Shown here in pieces: positions 24,950 to 35,123 of a stretch of 41,657 bases of DNA. Within the stretch, counting starts at the first letter, position 1, and every line of letters begins with the position of its first letter. Origin of the DNA: Rhodospirillaceae bacterium (GTDB lineage Bacteria > Pseudomonadota > Alphaproteobacteria > Rhodospirillales > JABHCV01); contig JABMOQ010000057.1 in NCBI GenBank assembly GCA_013204045.1, positions 1 through 41,657 of the forward strand, in the 5' to 3' direction. The notes beneath the pieces are model-generated. The model was not told the origin of the DNA. It saw only the letters and a program-made list of their open reading frames with translations, and searched no databases. A program made the translations under genes and the position numbers.

Positions 24950-27900
24950 GCCAGGATAATTCCCCGGGCAGTGATCGTGACAGCGGCGGCAACCCCAACC
25001 AGCTGCTGGCCGCCGACCCGGCCGTATCGGCCTGGGTGTCGGCCAATGCCGGCACCGGCAAAACCCATGTGCTGATCAATCGCATTTCCCGGTTGCTGCT
25101 GGCCGGGGTCGAGCCGGCGCGAATTCTGTGCCTGACCTTTACCAAGGCCGCCGCCGCCGAGATGGCCAACCGCCTCAACAAACGCCTCGCCGGATGGGCC
25201 GTGGCTGCGGACGCAGAGCTCAGCGCCGAATTGCTCAAGCTGACCGGCAGCGATGCCGGCCCGGACGACCTGGCCCCGGCCCGGCGGCTGTTTGCCGAAG
25301 TCCTGGACGCCCCCGGCGGACTTAACATCCGCACCATCCACAGCTTCTGCGAATCCCTGCTCGGTCGTTTCCCGCTGGAAGCCGGGGTATCGCCACATTT
25401 TTCGGTGATCGATGAGCGCACCACCGCCGAGTTGCTGGAACAAGCCCGCGATCGGTTGCTCTATGCCAGCCAGCGGCCCGGTGGTGAACAAGCGGTTCTC
25501 GATCTGAAAATGCTGGCCGGGTTGGTCGGCGAAGACGCCTTCGCGTCCTTGAAAAGGGAACTGGCGTCGAAACGCGGTCGGCTCGCCGACATGCGTAGCG
25601 CTGCCGGAGATACCGACGGACTGATCAACGCCGCCTACCGCGCCCTTGGCCTGCAACCGGGCGACACCTCGGTCGACGTCCTCGCCGCCGCCGCCGCCGA
25701 CGGCGCCTTTGATGCCGAGGCCCTGCGCGCCGCCGCCACGGTATTGTCCACGGGAACCGGCACCGACCAGACCCGCGCCAGCGGTATCGGCGGCTGGCTG
25801 TATTCGGACGCGCCGGACCGGGCCACAGATTTCCGGGACGACTATGCCAACCACTTCCTGACTGCGGCGGGGGAGCCCCGCAAAAAAATCATCACCAACA
25901 CGCCGGCAAAAGCCAGCCCCGCCGCCGCCGCGGCCCTGCTGGCCGAACAAGATCGTGTCCACGCCGTCATGCAGCACCTGTCTGCCATTGCCGACGCCGA
26001 GGCGACGGCCGCCCTGTTGCGTTTCGGCACCTCGTTGCTGGACGAATTCGAGACCTTGAAAAGCACCCACGCCTTGCTCGACTACGACGATTTGATATTA
26101 AAGACGCTGCGGCTTTTACAGTCCGATTCCGGTGTCTCGTGGGTGCATTACAAGCTCGACGGCGGCATCGACCACGTTCTCGTCGATGAGGCCCAGGACA
26201 CAAGCTCCGAGCAGTGGCAGGTGATCAGCCGCATCGTCGATGACTTCCATTCCGGCTATGGCACCAAAGAGCCGTGCCAGCGCACCATCTTCGGCGTCGG
26301 CGACGAGAAACAATCGATCTATTCCTTTCAGGGCGCCGATCCGGAAGGGTTCCGCCGTATGGGGGCCTATTTCGGCAAAAATGTCGCCGATGCCGATTGT
26401 GGCTGGCGCGAACTGCCGTTGACCGTTTCCTATCGCTCGGTGCTCGACGTGCTCGATACCGTCGATGCCATTTTTGCCGACCCAGCAGCCGCCGACGGCG
26501 TCGGCCCGGCTGGGGAAAAAATGCGTCACCTTCCCTATCGCGGAGGCCACGCCGGGGTCGTCGAGATCTGGCCGACGGTAGCCCTTGCCAAAACGCCCCT
26601 TGATTCCGCCTGGGATGATCCCGTCGACAGCATCGCTGCAAACGCACCGCCGCTGGTGCTGGCCGAACGCATCGCCGCCACCATCAGACGCTGGCTCGAC
26701 GATGCGGAAATACTGGCCTCCGCCGGGCGGCCCATTCGCGAAGATGACATTATGATTTTGGTACGCAAGCGCGGCGTCTTCGCCGAAGCCATGATCCGGG
26801 CACTGAAGCGCAACGACATTGCGGTGGCCGGTGCCGACCGCATGATCCTGATTGACCAGTTGGCGGTCATGGACCTGGTCGCCCTCGGCCGCTTCGCCCT
26901 GTTGCCCGACGACGACATGACCCTGGCCGAGGTGCTGAAAGGCCCGTTGTTCGGTTTCAACGATGACGCCCTTTACCATGTCGCCCACGGCCGGGCCGGG
27001 ACTCTGTGGCAAGCGCTAAAAAAATCCGCCGATAAAGACAAAGCCTCGGCCGCCGCCGTGACCTTGCTGTCGGGCATTCTGGCACAGGCCGATTATGCGC
27101 CACCGTTCGAATTCTATGCCCGTTTGCTCGGCGCCGGTGGCGGGCGGCGGGCGATCCTTGGGCGGCTTGGCAACGAGGCCTCCGATCCCATCGACGAGTT
27201 CCTGGAACTGGCCCTGGATTTCCAGCGTAATCACACGCCGTCCCTGCAAGGGTTCCTGCACTGGATCGAGGCCGGCGACACCCAGGTCAAACGCGATCTG
27301 GAAATTGACCGGGCCGAGGTCCGGGTGTTGACCGTGCACGGATCGAAAGGCCTGCAATCCAATATTGTATTCCTGCCCGATACCTGCACGGTACCCTCGA
27401 AGGCTAAGGAGTCGAGCATCCTGTGGGGCCAGAACACCCTCTTGTGGCAGCCGCAAAAAAACGAAAATTCCGCCGCCGTCTCAGGCCTGCGCGATGCCAT
27501 GCGGCGGCGCACCGAGCAGGAATACCGACGCCTGTTTTATGTCGCCATGACCCGCGCCCGTGACCGGCTTTATATCGCCGGTTGGGAAGGCAAGAACCCG
27601 CGCGGCGACGGCTGCTGGTACGACCTGGCGTGGGATGCGGCGCAATCAATGGCCCGGTTCAAGCCCATTACCCTGGATGGCTTCGATGCAACCGGATTGG
27701 GGTTCGTTTCCGAGCAGAAGGCCGTCCCCGAGGACAGCCCGTCCGGCAAGCCGGCCACCGCCGACGCTGCCGTCCCGCCGGATTGGGCCGCCTGCTCGCC
27801 GCCGCCGGAGCCGGAACCGGCCCGGCCGCTGGTTGCATCCGGTCCAGGCGACGCCGAACCTGCCGTAAGATCGCCCTTCGACGGCGACGACGGGGGGCGC

Positions 27901-28389
27901 TTCAAACGGGGCACCCTGACCCACCGTTTGCTGCAAAGCCTGCCCGAAATTGCCCCCGCAAAACGCCGCAATGCCGCCCGGCGCTACCTGGCGCGCCCGG
28001 TTCATGGGCTCGACCCCGAACAAATCGATGTCATTATCGCCGAGACCCTGGCCGTGCTCGACGATCCGGATTTCGCCAGCCTGTTCGGACCGGGATCCTT
28101 GGCCGAGGTGCCGATCAGCGGCCGTATGGGGGGAGCCATCATAGCGGCGCGCCTGGACCGGCTCTGCATCGAGGATGATGTGGTCACGGTGATCGACTAC
28201 AAGACCAACCGGCCACCACCGGAAACCGCCGATAATGTGGCGCCCGTGTACCTCAAACAAATGGCCGCCTATCGGGCGCTGCTGACGGCGCTTTATCCCG
28301 GACGCACCATTCGCTGCGTGCTGGCATGGACCGATGGGCCGCGCCTGATGGTCCTGCCCGATGGCATTCTTGACCCCTACGCACCTTGA
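24946..28389 (+). CDS. addA: Double-strand break repair helicase-nuclease AddA
   Basis: The 1147-residue motor and nuclease subunit of AddAB. Helicase motifs in order are Walker A VSANAGTGKTHVLINR (about residues 32-47), Ia CLTFTKAAAAEM, II VLVDEAQDTSSEQW, III GVGDEKQSIYSFQGA, V VLTVHGSKGLQSNIVFLPD and VI FYVAMTRARDRLYIAG. The C-terminal nuclease domain has VTVIDYKTNRPPP and QMAAYRALL. The ATG overlaps the addB stop by four bases, so the two subunits are made together. The presence of AddAB argues that RecBCD is absent. The stretch 27720-27880 codes for a Pro/Ala-rich linker before the nuclease domain. Confidence 0.97.
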   Translation: MSQDNSPGSDRDSGGNPNQLLAADPAVSAWVSANAGTGKTHVLINRISRLLLAGVEPARILCLTFTKAAAAEMANRLNKRLAGWAVAADAELSAELLKLTGSDAGPDDLAPARRLFAEVLDAPGGLNIRTIHSFCESLLGRFPLEAGVSPHFSVIDERTTAELLEQARDRLLYASQRPGGEQAVLDLKMLAGLVGEDAFASLKRELASKRGRLADMRSAAGDTDGLINAAYRALGLQPGDTSVDVLAAAAADGAFDAEALRAAATVLSTGTGTDQTRASGIGGWLYSDAPDRATDFRDDYANHFLTAAGEPRKKIITNTPAKASPAAAAALLAEQDRVHAVMQHLSAIADAEATAALLRFGTSLLDEFETLKSTHALLDYDDLILKTLRLLQSDSGVSWVHYKLDGGIDHVLVDEAQDTSSEQWQVISRIVDDFHSGYGTKEPCQRTIFGVGDEKQSIYSFQGADPEGFRRMGAYFGKNVADADCGWRELPLTVSYRSVLDVLDTVDAIFADPAAADGVGPAGEKMRHLPYRGGHAGVVEIWPTVALAKTPLDSAWDDPVDSIAANAPPLVLAERIAATIRRWLDDAEILASAGRPIREDDIMILVRKRGVFAEAMIRALKRNDIAVAGADRMILIDQLAVMDLVALGRFALLPDDDMTLAEVLKGPLFGFNDDALYHVAHGRAGTLWQALKKSADKDKASAAAVTLLSGILAQADYAPPFEFYARLLGAGGGRRAILGRLGNEASDPIDEFLELALDFQRNHTPSLQGFLHWIEAGDTQVKRDLEIDRAEVRVLTVHGSKGLQSNIVFLPDTCTVPSKAKESSILWGQNTLLWQPQKNENSAAVSGLRDAMRRRTEQEYRRLFYVAMTRARDRLYIAGWEGKNPRGDGCWYDLAWDAAQSMARFKPITLDGFDATGLGFVSEQKAVPEDSPSGKPATADAAVPPDWAACSPPPEPEPARPLVASGPGDAEPAVRSPFDGDDGGRFKRGTLTHRLLQSLPEIAPAKRRNAARRYLARPVHGLDPEQIDVIIAETLAVLDDPDFASLFGPGSLAEVPISGRMGGAIIAARLDRLCIEDDVVTVIDYKTNRPPPETADNVAPVYLKQMAAYRALLTALYPGRTIRCVLAWTDGPRLMVLPDGILDPYAP

Positions 28390-28491
28390 CGGAGCCCCCC
28401 CGGCTGCCTACATTCAAATTCATGATTCGGCTTCTTATGGGTCGGCAAAGTGAATTTTAATAACACATAACTCTTTGATTGGATTGAATAA

Positions 28492-28809
28492 ATGCAGATA
28501 GTCGTAACCGACGCCTCGTTCGAGGCCGACGTCAAAAATGCCGCGATGCCGGTGATTGTCGACTTCTGGGCCGAGTGGTGCGGACCGTGTAAACAGATCG
28601 CCCCGGCGCTTGAAGAAATCGCTGGCGAGATGGCGGGCCGGATCATTGTCGCCAAGCTCAACATTGATGAAAACCCGACGGTGCCGTCGACCTATGGGGT
28701 GCGCGGCATCCCGACCCTGATGTTGTTCAAGGACGGCCAGGTGGCGGCGACCAAGATCGGCGCCCTGCCCAAGGGCAAGCTGGTCGAGTGGATCGATTCG
28801 GTCATCTGA
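28492..28809 (+). CDS. trxA: Thioredoxin
   Basis: A 105-residue thioredoxin. The redox-active site [13 protein letters not shown] is at about residues 26-38, with the cis-proline at GIPTLMLF. It reduces protein disulfides in the cytoplasm using thioredoxin reductase. The 102-bp gap after addA is AT-rich towards the gene and may hold its own promoter, though I see no clear -35/-10 pair. A strong stem-loop terminator follows 32 bp after its stop, closing the tsaE-to-trxA run. Confidence 0.98.
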   Translation: MQIVVTDASFEADVKNAAMPVIVDFWAEWCGPCKQIAPALEEIAGEMAGRIIVAKLNIDENPTVPSTYGVRGIPTLMLFKDGQVAATKIGALPKGKLVEWIDSVI

Positions 28810-28840
28810 GCCCCCCTTTCATGGTTTGACGTTTTTCTGA

Positions 28841-28873
28841 CCAAACCCCGCCCTTCTGGGTGGGGTTTTTGGT
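28841..28873 (+). terminator. Rho-independent terminator after trxA
   Basis: AAACCCCGCCC-TTCT-GGGTGGGGTTT forms an 11-bp stem (one G-T pair) with a four-base loop. TTTTT belongs to and follows the second arm. It ends the trxA transcript. The A-rich first arm could also make it work on the other strand. Confidence 0.9.
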
Positions 28874-28972
28874 ATGGTCTTTCCGCATCCCGGAAATCGC
28901 CTTGGCCGGCTGATTCCAGACGCCTATATCTCTCGGTATTGCTGATGAAATGACCGCTGGCGGTGCCTGACT

Positions 28973-30169
28973 TTGTTAAACCACATAACCTCCTTCACGC
29001 CCCCGCAACGGATTCTTATGGGCCCGGGCCCGTCGGACGTACATCCGCGCGTCCTGCAGGCCATGGGCCGGCCGACCATCGGCCACCTGGACCCGGCCTT
29101 TGTCGCCATGATGGATGAGGTCAAACAGCTGCTGCGTTACGCCTTCCAGACAAAAAACGCCCTGACCTTGCCGGTATCGGCGCCGGGATCCGCCGGCATG
29201 GAAGCCTGCTTCGTTAACCTGATCGAGGCGGGGGACACTGTTATTGTCTGCCAGAACGGCGTCTTCGGCGGCCGCATGCGTGAAAATGTCGAGCGCATCG
29301 GGGCCACCGCGATCATGGTCGAAGATGCCTGGGGCACGCCCATCGACCTGAACAAGGCCGAAGAGGCCCTGAAGGCCCATCCGGGCGCCAAGGCGCTGGC
29401 CTTTGTCCATGCCGAAACCTCGACCGGGGTGCTCTCGGATGCCAAGGCGTTGTGTGCGCTGGCCACCAAATATGGGGCGCTCTCCATAGTCGATGCGGTC
29501 ACATCCCTGGGCGGCAGCCCGCTGCTGACCGACCAATGGGGCGTTGACGCCATCTATTCAGGATCGCAGAAATGCCTGTCATGCGCGCCCGGCCTGTCGC
29601 CGGTAACCTTCGGCGAGCGGGCCATTGATGTCCTGCAAAATCGCAAAACCAAAGTGCAAAGCTGGTTCCTGGACCTGACCCTGGTCATGAACTACTGGAC
29701 CGACGGCGGCGGCGCGGCCCGTTCGTACCATCACACCGCCCCGGTCAACAGCCTTTACGGATTGCATGAATCGCTGCTGATGCTGCACGAGGAAGGCATC
29801 GAAAATTCGTGGGCCCGCCATCGTCTGAATTCCGATGCCCTGCGTGCCGGTTTTGCCGCCATGGGCCTGAAGCCGCTGGTTGCGGACGCCGATCATCTGC
29901 CACAACTGACGGCCCTGAAAGTACCCGATGGTGTTGACAAGCCGGAAACCCGCCGCCGCCTGCTCGAAAACTATGGCCTTGAAGTCGGCGGCGGCCTCGG
30001 TGATCTGACCGGTAAAGTCTGGCGCATCGGCCTGATGGGGCAATCGAGCACCCCCGCCCATGTCATTTTATGTTTAAGCGCCATGGAAGGCACGCTGACC
30101 GACATGGGCGCCAATATAAATCCAGGCGTCGCCGTACCGGTGGCTCAGAAAATCCTGTTTTCAGACTGA
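28973..30169 (+). CDS. Class V aminotransferase (alanine/serine-glyoxylate type)
   Basis: A 398-residue PLP enzyme of the alanine-glyoxylate/serine-glyoxylate aminotransferase family. [27 protein letters not shown] is the family N-terminus, and [14 protein letters not shown] holds the PLP phosphate. Asp of [12 protein letters not shown] binds the pyridine nitrogen. The Schiff-base lysine lies in [16 protein letters not shown]. The likely role is moving amino groups between alanine or serine and glyoxylate. Exact donors cannot be told from sequence, and taurine-pyruvate or phosphonate aminotransferases are less likely. The start is TTG 28973, since no ATG precedes the conserved RILMGPGP region and an in-frame stop lies at 28946. 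Its ribosome-binding site is weak. Confidence 0.88.
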   Translation: MLNHITSFTPPQRILMGPGPSDVHPRVLQAMGRPTIGHLDPAFVAMMDEVKQLLRYAFQTKNALTLPVSAPGSAGMEACFVNLIEAGDTVIVCQNGVFGGRMRENVERIGATAIMVEDAWGTPIDLNKAEEALKAHPGAKALAFVHAETSTGVLSDAKALCALATKYGALSIVDAVTSLGGSPLLTDQWGVDAIYSGSQKCLSCAPGLSPVTFGERAIDVLQNRKTKVQSWFLDLTLVMNYWTDGGGAARSYHHTAPVNSLYGLHESLLMLHEEGIENSWARHRLNSDALRAGFAAMGLKPLVADADHLPQLTALKVPDGVDKPETRRRLLENYGLEVGGGLGDLTGKVWRIGLMGQSSTPAHVILCLSAMEGTLTDMGANINPGVAVPVAQKILFSD

Positions 30170-30195
30170 CGGGAATGACGAAAACTTGGCCGGCT

Positions 30196-31494
30196 CTAGC
30201 TGTTTTCGGCCAGCACCGTTCCAGCCAGATACAGCGATCCGGCGATCAACACCCGGCCCGCCGCGCCGCCTGCTGAAACAATACTGCTCAGCGCTGCGGC
30301 GACACTGTCCGCCGTTTCAGCCTCCATGCGCCAGGCACGCGCCGCCTCTACAACGTCATCGGCGGAAAGCGAATTTTCCTCGCCCGGTATGGTAACGCCG
30401 CGAAACAACACGATGCGGGCTTCCAGGTGTTTCAGGTAGTCGAGCGGATTTTTTGAATTGAGCATGCCGAAAATCAGGTGCAGCGGTGCATCCCGCCAGG
30501 CCCGCGTCTGTGCCCTGATGATTTTGGCCGCCGCCTCGTTATGGCCACCATCGAGCCACAACTCCCAGCCATCCGGTAACTGCTCGACCAGCGGCCCGTG
30601 CCTTAACCGTTGCAGGCGCGCCGGCCAGTCGACACTTTTCAGCCCCAGCGCCCGGGCCGCCGGCGGCACATCAAACCCGGCCATCAATTCCAGCGTCGCC
30701 AACGCCAGTCCGGCGTTCCTCGGCTGATGGGGGCCGGCCAGGGACGGCAGCGGCAATTCGTCGGAAACCCGCGCGCCATCGGCCGCGGTATGCTCGAACA
30801 CCAGCTTGTCGCCGGCTTTGCGTACGTGCCAGTCGCGGCCCTCGACGATCAACGGCGCACCCTTCTTTTCGGCCACCCCGTCCAGCACCTTCTGCGCTTT
30901 GCGTTCCTGTTTGGCGATGGCGCACGGCACCCCCGCTTTCAGGATGCCCGCTTTTTCATGGGCGATTTCTTCCAGGGTGTCGCCCAGGAACTGCTGGTGG
31001 TCGATGGAAATAGGGGTGATCACGGTGGCCAGCGGCTTGTCGATGAGGTTGGTCGCATCAAGCCTGCCGCCGAGGCCGGTTTCCAGTAACACCACATCGG
31101 CGGGCTGGCGCGCGAAGGCCAGAAAAGCCGCCGCCGTGGTGATTTCGAAATAGGTAATCGGCTGGCCTTCGTTGACGGCTTCACATTCTTCCAGCAACGC
31201 CGTCAGGTCGTTATCGTCAATCAACTGTCCGGCAACCCGGATGCGTTCGTTGAAGCGGACCAGATGCGGCGACGTGTAAACGTGGCAGCGATAGCCTGCG
31301 GCTTCAAGCATGGCCCTTAAGTAAGCGATCACCGAGCCCTTGCCATTGGTACCGGCCACATGAATGACCGGCGGTAATTTTTTCTCTGGGTTACCTAAGC
31401 GTTCGAGCAAACCTTCGATGCGATCCAGTGTCAGGTCGATGACTTTTGGATGCAGTCGCATCAGACGCTCGAGAACGGCGTCTTTTTGTTTCAG
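30196..31494 (-). CDS. folC: Bifunctional folylpolyglutamate/dihydrofolate synthase
   Basis: Adds glutamate to dihydropteroate and then to folates. The Mur-ligase-like P-loop VIHVAGTNGKGSVIAYL, YTSPHLVRFNERIR, the folate-binding ETGLGGRLDATN and ITPISIDHQQFLG are all present. The first ATG (31461) has no ribosome-binding site and would cut off conserved residues DAVLERLM before RLHPKVIDL. The in-frame CTG at 31494 overlaps the accD stop (CTGA) and has GGAGG at about eight bases. I therefore start at CTG, giving 432 residues, translationally coupled to accD. It is the last gene of the minus-strand cluster and converges with the aminotransferase gene. Confidence 0.94.
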   Translation of the reverse strand: MKQKDAVLERLMRLHPKVIDLTLDRIEGLLERLGNPEKKLPPVIHVAGTNGKGSVIAYLRAMLEAAGYRCHVYTSPHLVRFNERIRVAGQLIDDNDLTALLEECEAVNEGQPITYFEITTAAAFLAFARQPADVVLLETGLGGRLDATNLIDKPLATVITPISIDHQQFLGDTLEEIAHEKAGILKAGVPCAIAKQERKAQKVLDGVAEKKGAPLIVEGRDWHVRKAGDKLVFEHTAADGARVSDELPLPSLAGPHQPRNAGLALATLELMAGFDVPPAARALGLKSVDWPARLQRLRHGPLVEQLPDGWELWLDGGHNEAAAKIIRAQTRAWRDAPLHLIFGMLNSKNPLDYLKHLEARIVLFRGVTIPGEENSLSADDVVEAARAWRMEAETADSVAAALSSIVSAGGAAGRVLIAGSLYLAGTVLAENS

Positions 31495-32405
31495 CTCTCG
31501 TCCTCCAGTGAGCCGCGCCCGGAGGCCGAAATGGCCAACACGTCGGCGGCGGGGCTGGTGTTGATCAGCAACCCGATAACCCGGATTAACGTGGCGCGCA
31601 GATCATGGCGGCGTACCACCATGTCAACCATGCCATGGTCGAGCAGATACTCGGCCCGCTGGAATCCTTCCGGTAATTTTTCGCGGATCGTCTGCTCGAT
31701 GACCCGGGCGCCGGCAAAACCGATCACCGCGCCGGTTTCGGCAATCGCCACATCGCCAAGCATGGCAAAAGATGCCGAGACGCCGCCGGTGGTCGGATCC
31801 GTCAACACGACAATGTAGGGAAGGCCCGCATCTTTTACTTCTTCAACGGCGATGGTTGTGCGCGCCATTTGCATCAGCGAAAGAATGCCTTCCTGCATGC
31901 GTGCGCCGCCCGACGACGGTACCACGATCAGCGGTGCATCTTGCACGATAGCGAGGCGCGCCGCCGAGATCAGGCCTTCGCCGACGGCGACCCCCATGGA
32001 GCCGCCCATGAACGAAAAGTCGAGCGCCGCCACAACCACATTGATCCCGCCCATTCGGCCATGGGCGACGGTCAGCGCGTCTTCCAGTCCGGTCTTGCTC
32101 TTGGCTTCCTTCAGGCGGTCCGTATATTTGCGCCGGTCGCGGAATTTCAGCGGGTCGATTTCAGACGCCATCAGCTCGATAGACTGGTATTCACCCTCGT
32201 CGAACAGCATCTTCAAGCGGTCACTCGCCGACAAGCGCAGGTGGTGGCCGCAATGAGGGCAGACCTGAAAATTGTTTTCAAGATCCCGGTGGAAGTTCAT
32301 TTCCGCGCAGTTCGGGCACTTCTGCCACAGGTTGTCGGGAATGTCCTTCTGGCCGCCGACAAGCTGTTTGAGCTTCGGGCGCACGATGTTCTTCAGCCAG
32401 TTCAT
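31491..32405 (-). CDS. accD: Acetyl-CoA carboxylase carboxyltransferase subunit beta
   Basis: A 304-residue subunit that, with AccA, transfers the carboxyl group from biotin to acetyl-CoA to make malonyl-CoA for fatty acids. The N-terminal zinc ribbon has CPNC and CPHC separated by 18 residues (about residues 30-52). The crotonase-like core shows FMGGSMGVAVGEGL, VVPSSGGARMQEGILSLMQMA and PTTGGVSASFAMLGDVAIAE, with GFAGARVIEQTI after it. It starts four bases after trpA and overlaps folC. The accD-folC pairing downstream of trpA is the usual alphaproteobacterial order. Confidence 0.98.
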   Translation of the reverse strand: MNWLKNIVRPKLKQLVGGQKDIPDNLWQKCPNCAEMNFHRDLENNFQVCPHCGHHLRLSASDRLKMLFDEGEYQSIELMASEIDPLKFRDRRKYTDRLKEAKSKTGLEDALTVAHGRMGGINVVVAALDFSFMGGSMGVAVGEGLISAARLAIVQDAPLIVVPSSGGARMQEGILSLMQMARTTIAVEEVKDAGLPYIVVLTDPTTGGVSASFAMLGDVAIAETGAVIGFAGARVIEQTIREKLPEGFQRAEYLLDHGMVDMVVRRHDLRATLIRVIGLLINTSPAADVLAISASGRGSLEDES

Positions 32406-32409
32406 ATTT

Positions 32410-33210
32410 TTATCTTATACCCTTTGCCAGACTTGCCACAAAATTCAATGCTGCGGACGCCCCTTCTTCGGCGATAATTTTAACAAGCGCCGAGCCGACA
32501 ACAGCCGCATCGGCGATAGAAGCTACCTTAGCCGCCTGTTCCGGGGTGGTGATGCCGAAACCTACAGCGATTGGTAAATCCGTGTGTTTTTTCAATCGTT
32601 TATAGGCTTTTTCAATGTCCGACGCGGCGGCCGATGTGGTCCCGGTGATGCCGGTGATGGACACATAATAGACGAAGCCGCTGGCGTTTTCGAGAACCCG
32701 GGGCAGACGCCTGTCATCGGTGGTCGGCGCCGTCAGGAAGATGAAGTTAAGTCCGGCTTCCAGAGCAGGGATGCAAAGCTCGGCCTCTTCCTCGGGCGGC
32801 AGGTCGACCACGATCAATCCATCGACCCCGGCCGCCTTGGCATCTTTAAGGAATTTTTCGGGCCCATATACGTAGATCGGATTGTAATAGCCCATCAGCA
32901 CGACCGGCGTATCATCGTCGCCTTCGCGAAAGGCGCGCACCATATTCAGGGTCTTGATCATGGTCTGGCCCGCCTTAAGCGCCCTCAAGGAAGCCTTCTG
33001 AATGGCCGGGCCATCGGCCATGGGATCGGAAAACGGCATGCCCAGTTCGATGATGTCGGCACCGGCTTGCGGCAGGCCCTTTAAGATCGTCAGCGCGGTA
33101 TCGTAATCCGGATCGCCGGCGGTCGAAAATGTCACCAGGCCGCCGCGTCCTTGTTTCTTGAGCGCGGCGAAACGCCGGGCGATTCGTGTTTCCGGGAGCG
33201 CTTTCATCAT
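32410..33210 (-). CDS. trpA: Tryptophan synthase alpha subunit
   Basis: A 266-residue TIM-barrel enzyme that splits indole-3-glycerol phosphate into indole and glyceraldehyde-3-phosphate, passing indole to TrpB through a tunnel. The catalytic Glu and Asp are in [20 protein letters not shown]. The phosphate loop is GITGTTSAA and later [18 protein letters not shown]. The start codon overlaps the trpB stop (ATGA), with a second ATG directly after it. Confidence 0.98.
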   Translation of the reverse strand: MMKALPETRIARRFAALKKQGRGGLVTFSTAGDPDYDTALTILKGLPQAGADIIELGMPFSDPMADGPAIQKASLRALKAGQTMIKTLNMVRAFREGDDDTPVVLMGYYNPIYVYGPEKFLKDAKAAGVDGLIVVDLPPEEEAELCIPALEAGLNFIFLTAPTTDDRRLPRVLENASGFVYYVSITGITGTTSAAASDIEKAYKRLKKHTDLPIAVGFGITTPEQAAKVASIADAAVVGSALVKIIAEEGASAALNFVASLAKGIR

Positions 33211-34427
33211 TCGACCCCGAAGGTCATGCCGGTGGCGGTGGCGACCGTGTTCAGGTCCTTGTCGCCGCGTCCGGACAGATTCAACACCATGATATGGTCC
33301 CTTGGCAGGTTGCCTGCAATTTTCATCACATGGGCGATGGCGTGGGCCGATTCAAGGGCCGGGATGATGCCTTCCAGCTTGGTCGTTAATTGAAAGGCCT
33401 CGATGGCTTCGTCGTCGGTGACAGAGACATAGCTGGCGCGGCCAATGTCGTGCAGCCACGCGTGTTCCGGGCCGATGCCGGGATAATCAAGGCCGGCAGA
33501 AATGGAATGGGCTTCCTGAATTTGGCCATCGTCGTCCTGCAATAAATATGTGCGATTGCCATGCAACACGCCGGGGCTGCCGGCGCTTAAAGACGCCGCG
33601 TGTTGGCCGGTTTCAATGCCACGGCCCGCCGCCTCGACGGCGATGATGTCGATGCCAGAGTCATCCAGAAACGGGTGGAACAGGCCCATGGCATTGGAGC
33701 CGCCACCGATGCAGGCGACCAGGGTATCAGGCAGGCGGCCCTCGGCTTCCATGATCTGCATCCGCACCTCTTCGCCGATGACCGATTGAAAATCGCGGAC
33801 CATGGCCGGGAACGGATGCGGGCCGGCGACCGTGCCGATAATATAAAAAGTGTCTTCCACGTTGGTGACCCAATCACGCAGCGCCTCGTTGAGGGCATCT
33901 TTCAGGCTCATGGACCCGGCGGTCACGGGGCGTACTTCGGCGCCCAGCATTTTCATGCGGAACACGTTAGGGGCCTGACGCTCAATATCCTTGGCCCCCA
34001 TGTAGACGACGCAGGGCAAATCGAACAGCGCACACACGGTGGCGGTGGCAACGCCGTGCTGCCCGGCCCCGGTTTCGGCGATGATGCGGGTCTTGCCCAT
34101 GCGCTTGGCCAGCAGGATCTGGCCGACGCAGTTGTTGATCTTGTGGGCGCCCGTGTGATTCAGGTCTTCGCGCTTGAAATACACTTTGGCGCCGCCCAGA
34201 TGATCGGTCAGGCGCTGGGCCAGATACAGCGGGCTCGGCCGACCCACGTATTGGGACAGGTAATAGTCCATCTGGCGCTTGAATTCCGGGTCGTCCTTGG
34301 ACGTCTCGTAGGCCTGCTCAAGCTCGAGAATCAGCGGCATCAGGGTCTCGGCGACGAAACGCCCGCCATAGATGCCGAAACGGCCGTCTTCGTCGGGCCC
34401 GGCCCGGAATGTGTTTGGTGTGCTCAT
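33207..34427 (-). CDS. trpB: Tryptophan synthase beta subunit
   Basis: A 406-residue PLP enzyme joining indole and serine to tryptophan. The PLP lysine is in [15 protein letters not shown], the serine-binding region [14 protein letters not shown] follows, and the phosphate-binding glycine loop is [15 protein letters not shown]. The start is the ATG at 34427 ([18 protein letters not shown]). A longer frame from TTG 34448 adds seven residues without support. It overlaps trpA by four bases and follows trpF with a 54-bp gap. Confidence 0.98.
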   Translation of the reverse strand: MSTPNTFRAGPDEDGRFGIYGGRFVAETLMPLILELEQAYETSKDDPEFKRQMDYYLSQYVGRPSPLYLAQRLTDHLGGAKVYFKREDLNHTGAHKINNCVGQILLAKRMGKTRIIAETGAGQHGVATATVCALFDLPCVVYMGAKDIERQAPNVFRMKMLGAEVRPVTAGSMSLKDALNEALRDWVTNVEDTFYIIGTVAGPHPFPAMVRDFQSVIGEEVRMQIMEAEGRLPDTLVACIGGGSNAMGLFHPFLDDSGIDIIAVEAAGRGIETGQHAASLSAGSPGVLHGNRTYLLQDDDGQIQEAHSISAGLDYPGIGPEHAWLHDIGRASYVSVTDDEAIEAFQLTTKLEGIIPALESAHAIAHVMKIAGNLPRDHIMVLNLSGRGDKDLNTVATATGMTFGVE

Positions 34428-34481
34428 GAGTGCGGTAATAAACCACAAAGAGAGGCCGGAACCTACCCTTTTCCGAACCTC

Positions 34482-35123
34482 TTACAAGGTCTGGGCCAAC
34501 GCCAGAAACTGCCTGATTTTGTCCGGATTCTTGACCCCCGGCGCATCCTCGACGCCGCTCGACACATCAACCGCACGGGGGCCGCAGACGATGACCGCTT
34601 CCCCTAAATTTTCAGCGTTGAGGCCACCGGCCAGCATCCACGGCAGGGCCCAGTCGGTATCCGCGATCAACTCCCAGTCAAAAGAAAGCGCGTTGCCGCC
34701 GGGCCGGGTGGCCCCTGCGGGCGCCTTGGCGTCAAACAACAGCCGGTCGGCGATGGCTTCATAGGTGTGGGCGGTGGCGATGTCATCGGCGGTGGAAATG
34801 GCGATCGCCTTCATCACCGGCAGGGCGAAGCGCTCCTTGACCTTGGCCACCCGGGCCGGGGTTTCGGAGCCGTGCAGTTGCAGCATATCGAGGGCGCCGC
34901 TGGCAACGGCGGCGCCGATGTCATCATCTGTGGCGTCAACGAAAAGCCCGACCCGGATCACCGTGTCGGGCACGGCCGTGGCCAGCACTGCCGCCGCGTC
35001 TGGCGTCACGAAACGCGGTGAGTTTTGAAAAAAGTTGAAACCGATGAACGCCGCCCCGCCATCGACGGCGGCGGCAACGGCTAGCGGCGTTTTCAGCCCA
35101 CAGATTTTGACGTCGATGGTCAT
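34482..35123 (-). CDS. trpF: Phosphoribosylanthranilate isomerase
   Basis: A 213-residue TIM barrel catalysing the Amadori rearrangement in tryptophan synthesis. The general base Cys is in DVKICGLKTP, the acid Asp in VGLFVDATDDD, then LQLHGSE, and the phosphate site is PWMLAGGLNAENL. The ATG overlaps the pyrF stop (ATGA). The arrangement pyrF-trpF-trpB-trpA lacks trpE, G, D and C, which must be elsewhere. Confidence 0.97.
   Translation of the reverse strand: MTIDVKICGLKTPLAVAAAVDGGAAFIGFNFFQNSPRFVTPDAAAVLATAVPDTVIRVGLFVDATDDDIGAAVASGALDMLQLHGSETPARVAKVKERFALPVMKAIAISTADDIATAHTYEAIADRLLFDAKAPAGATRPGGNALSFDWELIADTDWALPWMLAGGLNAENLGEAVIVCGPRAVDVSSGVEDAPGVKNPDKIRQFLALAQTL

Noticed and set aside
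24901-26070. Minus-strand glycine-rich open frame opposite addA
   Set aside because: It is a shadow of addA. The Gly/Gln-rich composition comes from reading GCC/CTG codons backwards.
30169-30180. CGGGAATGACG fragment resembling a dispersed intergenic palindrome
   Set aside because: Only one arm is present here and no second full copy occurs in the window, so a repeat family cannot be supported.
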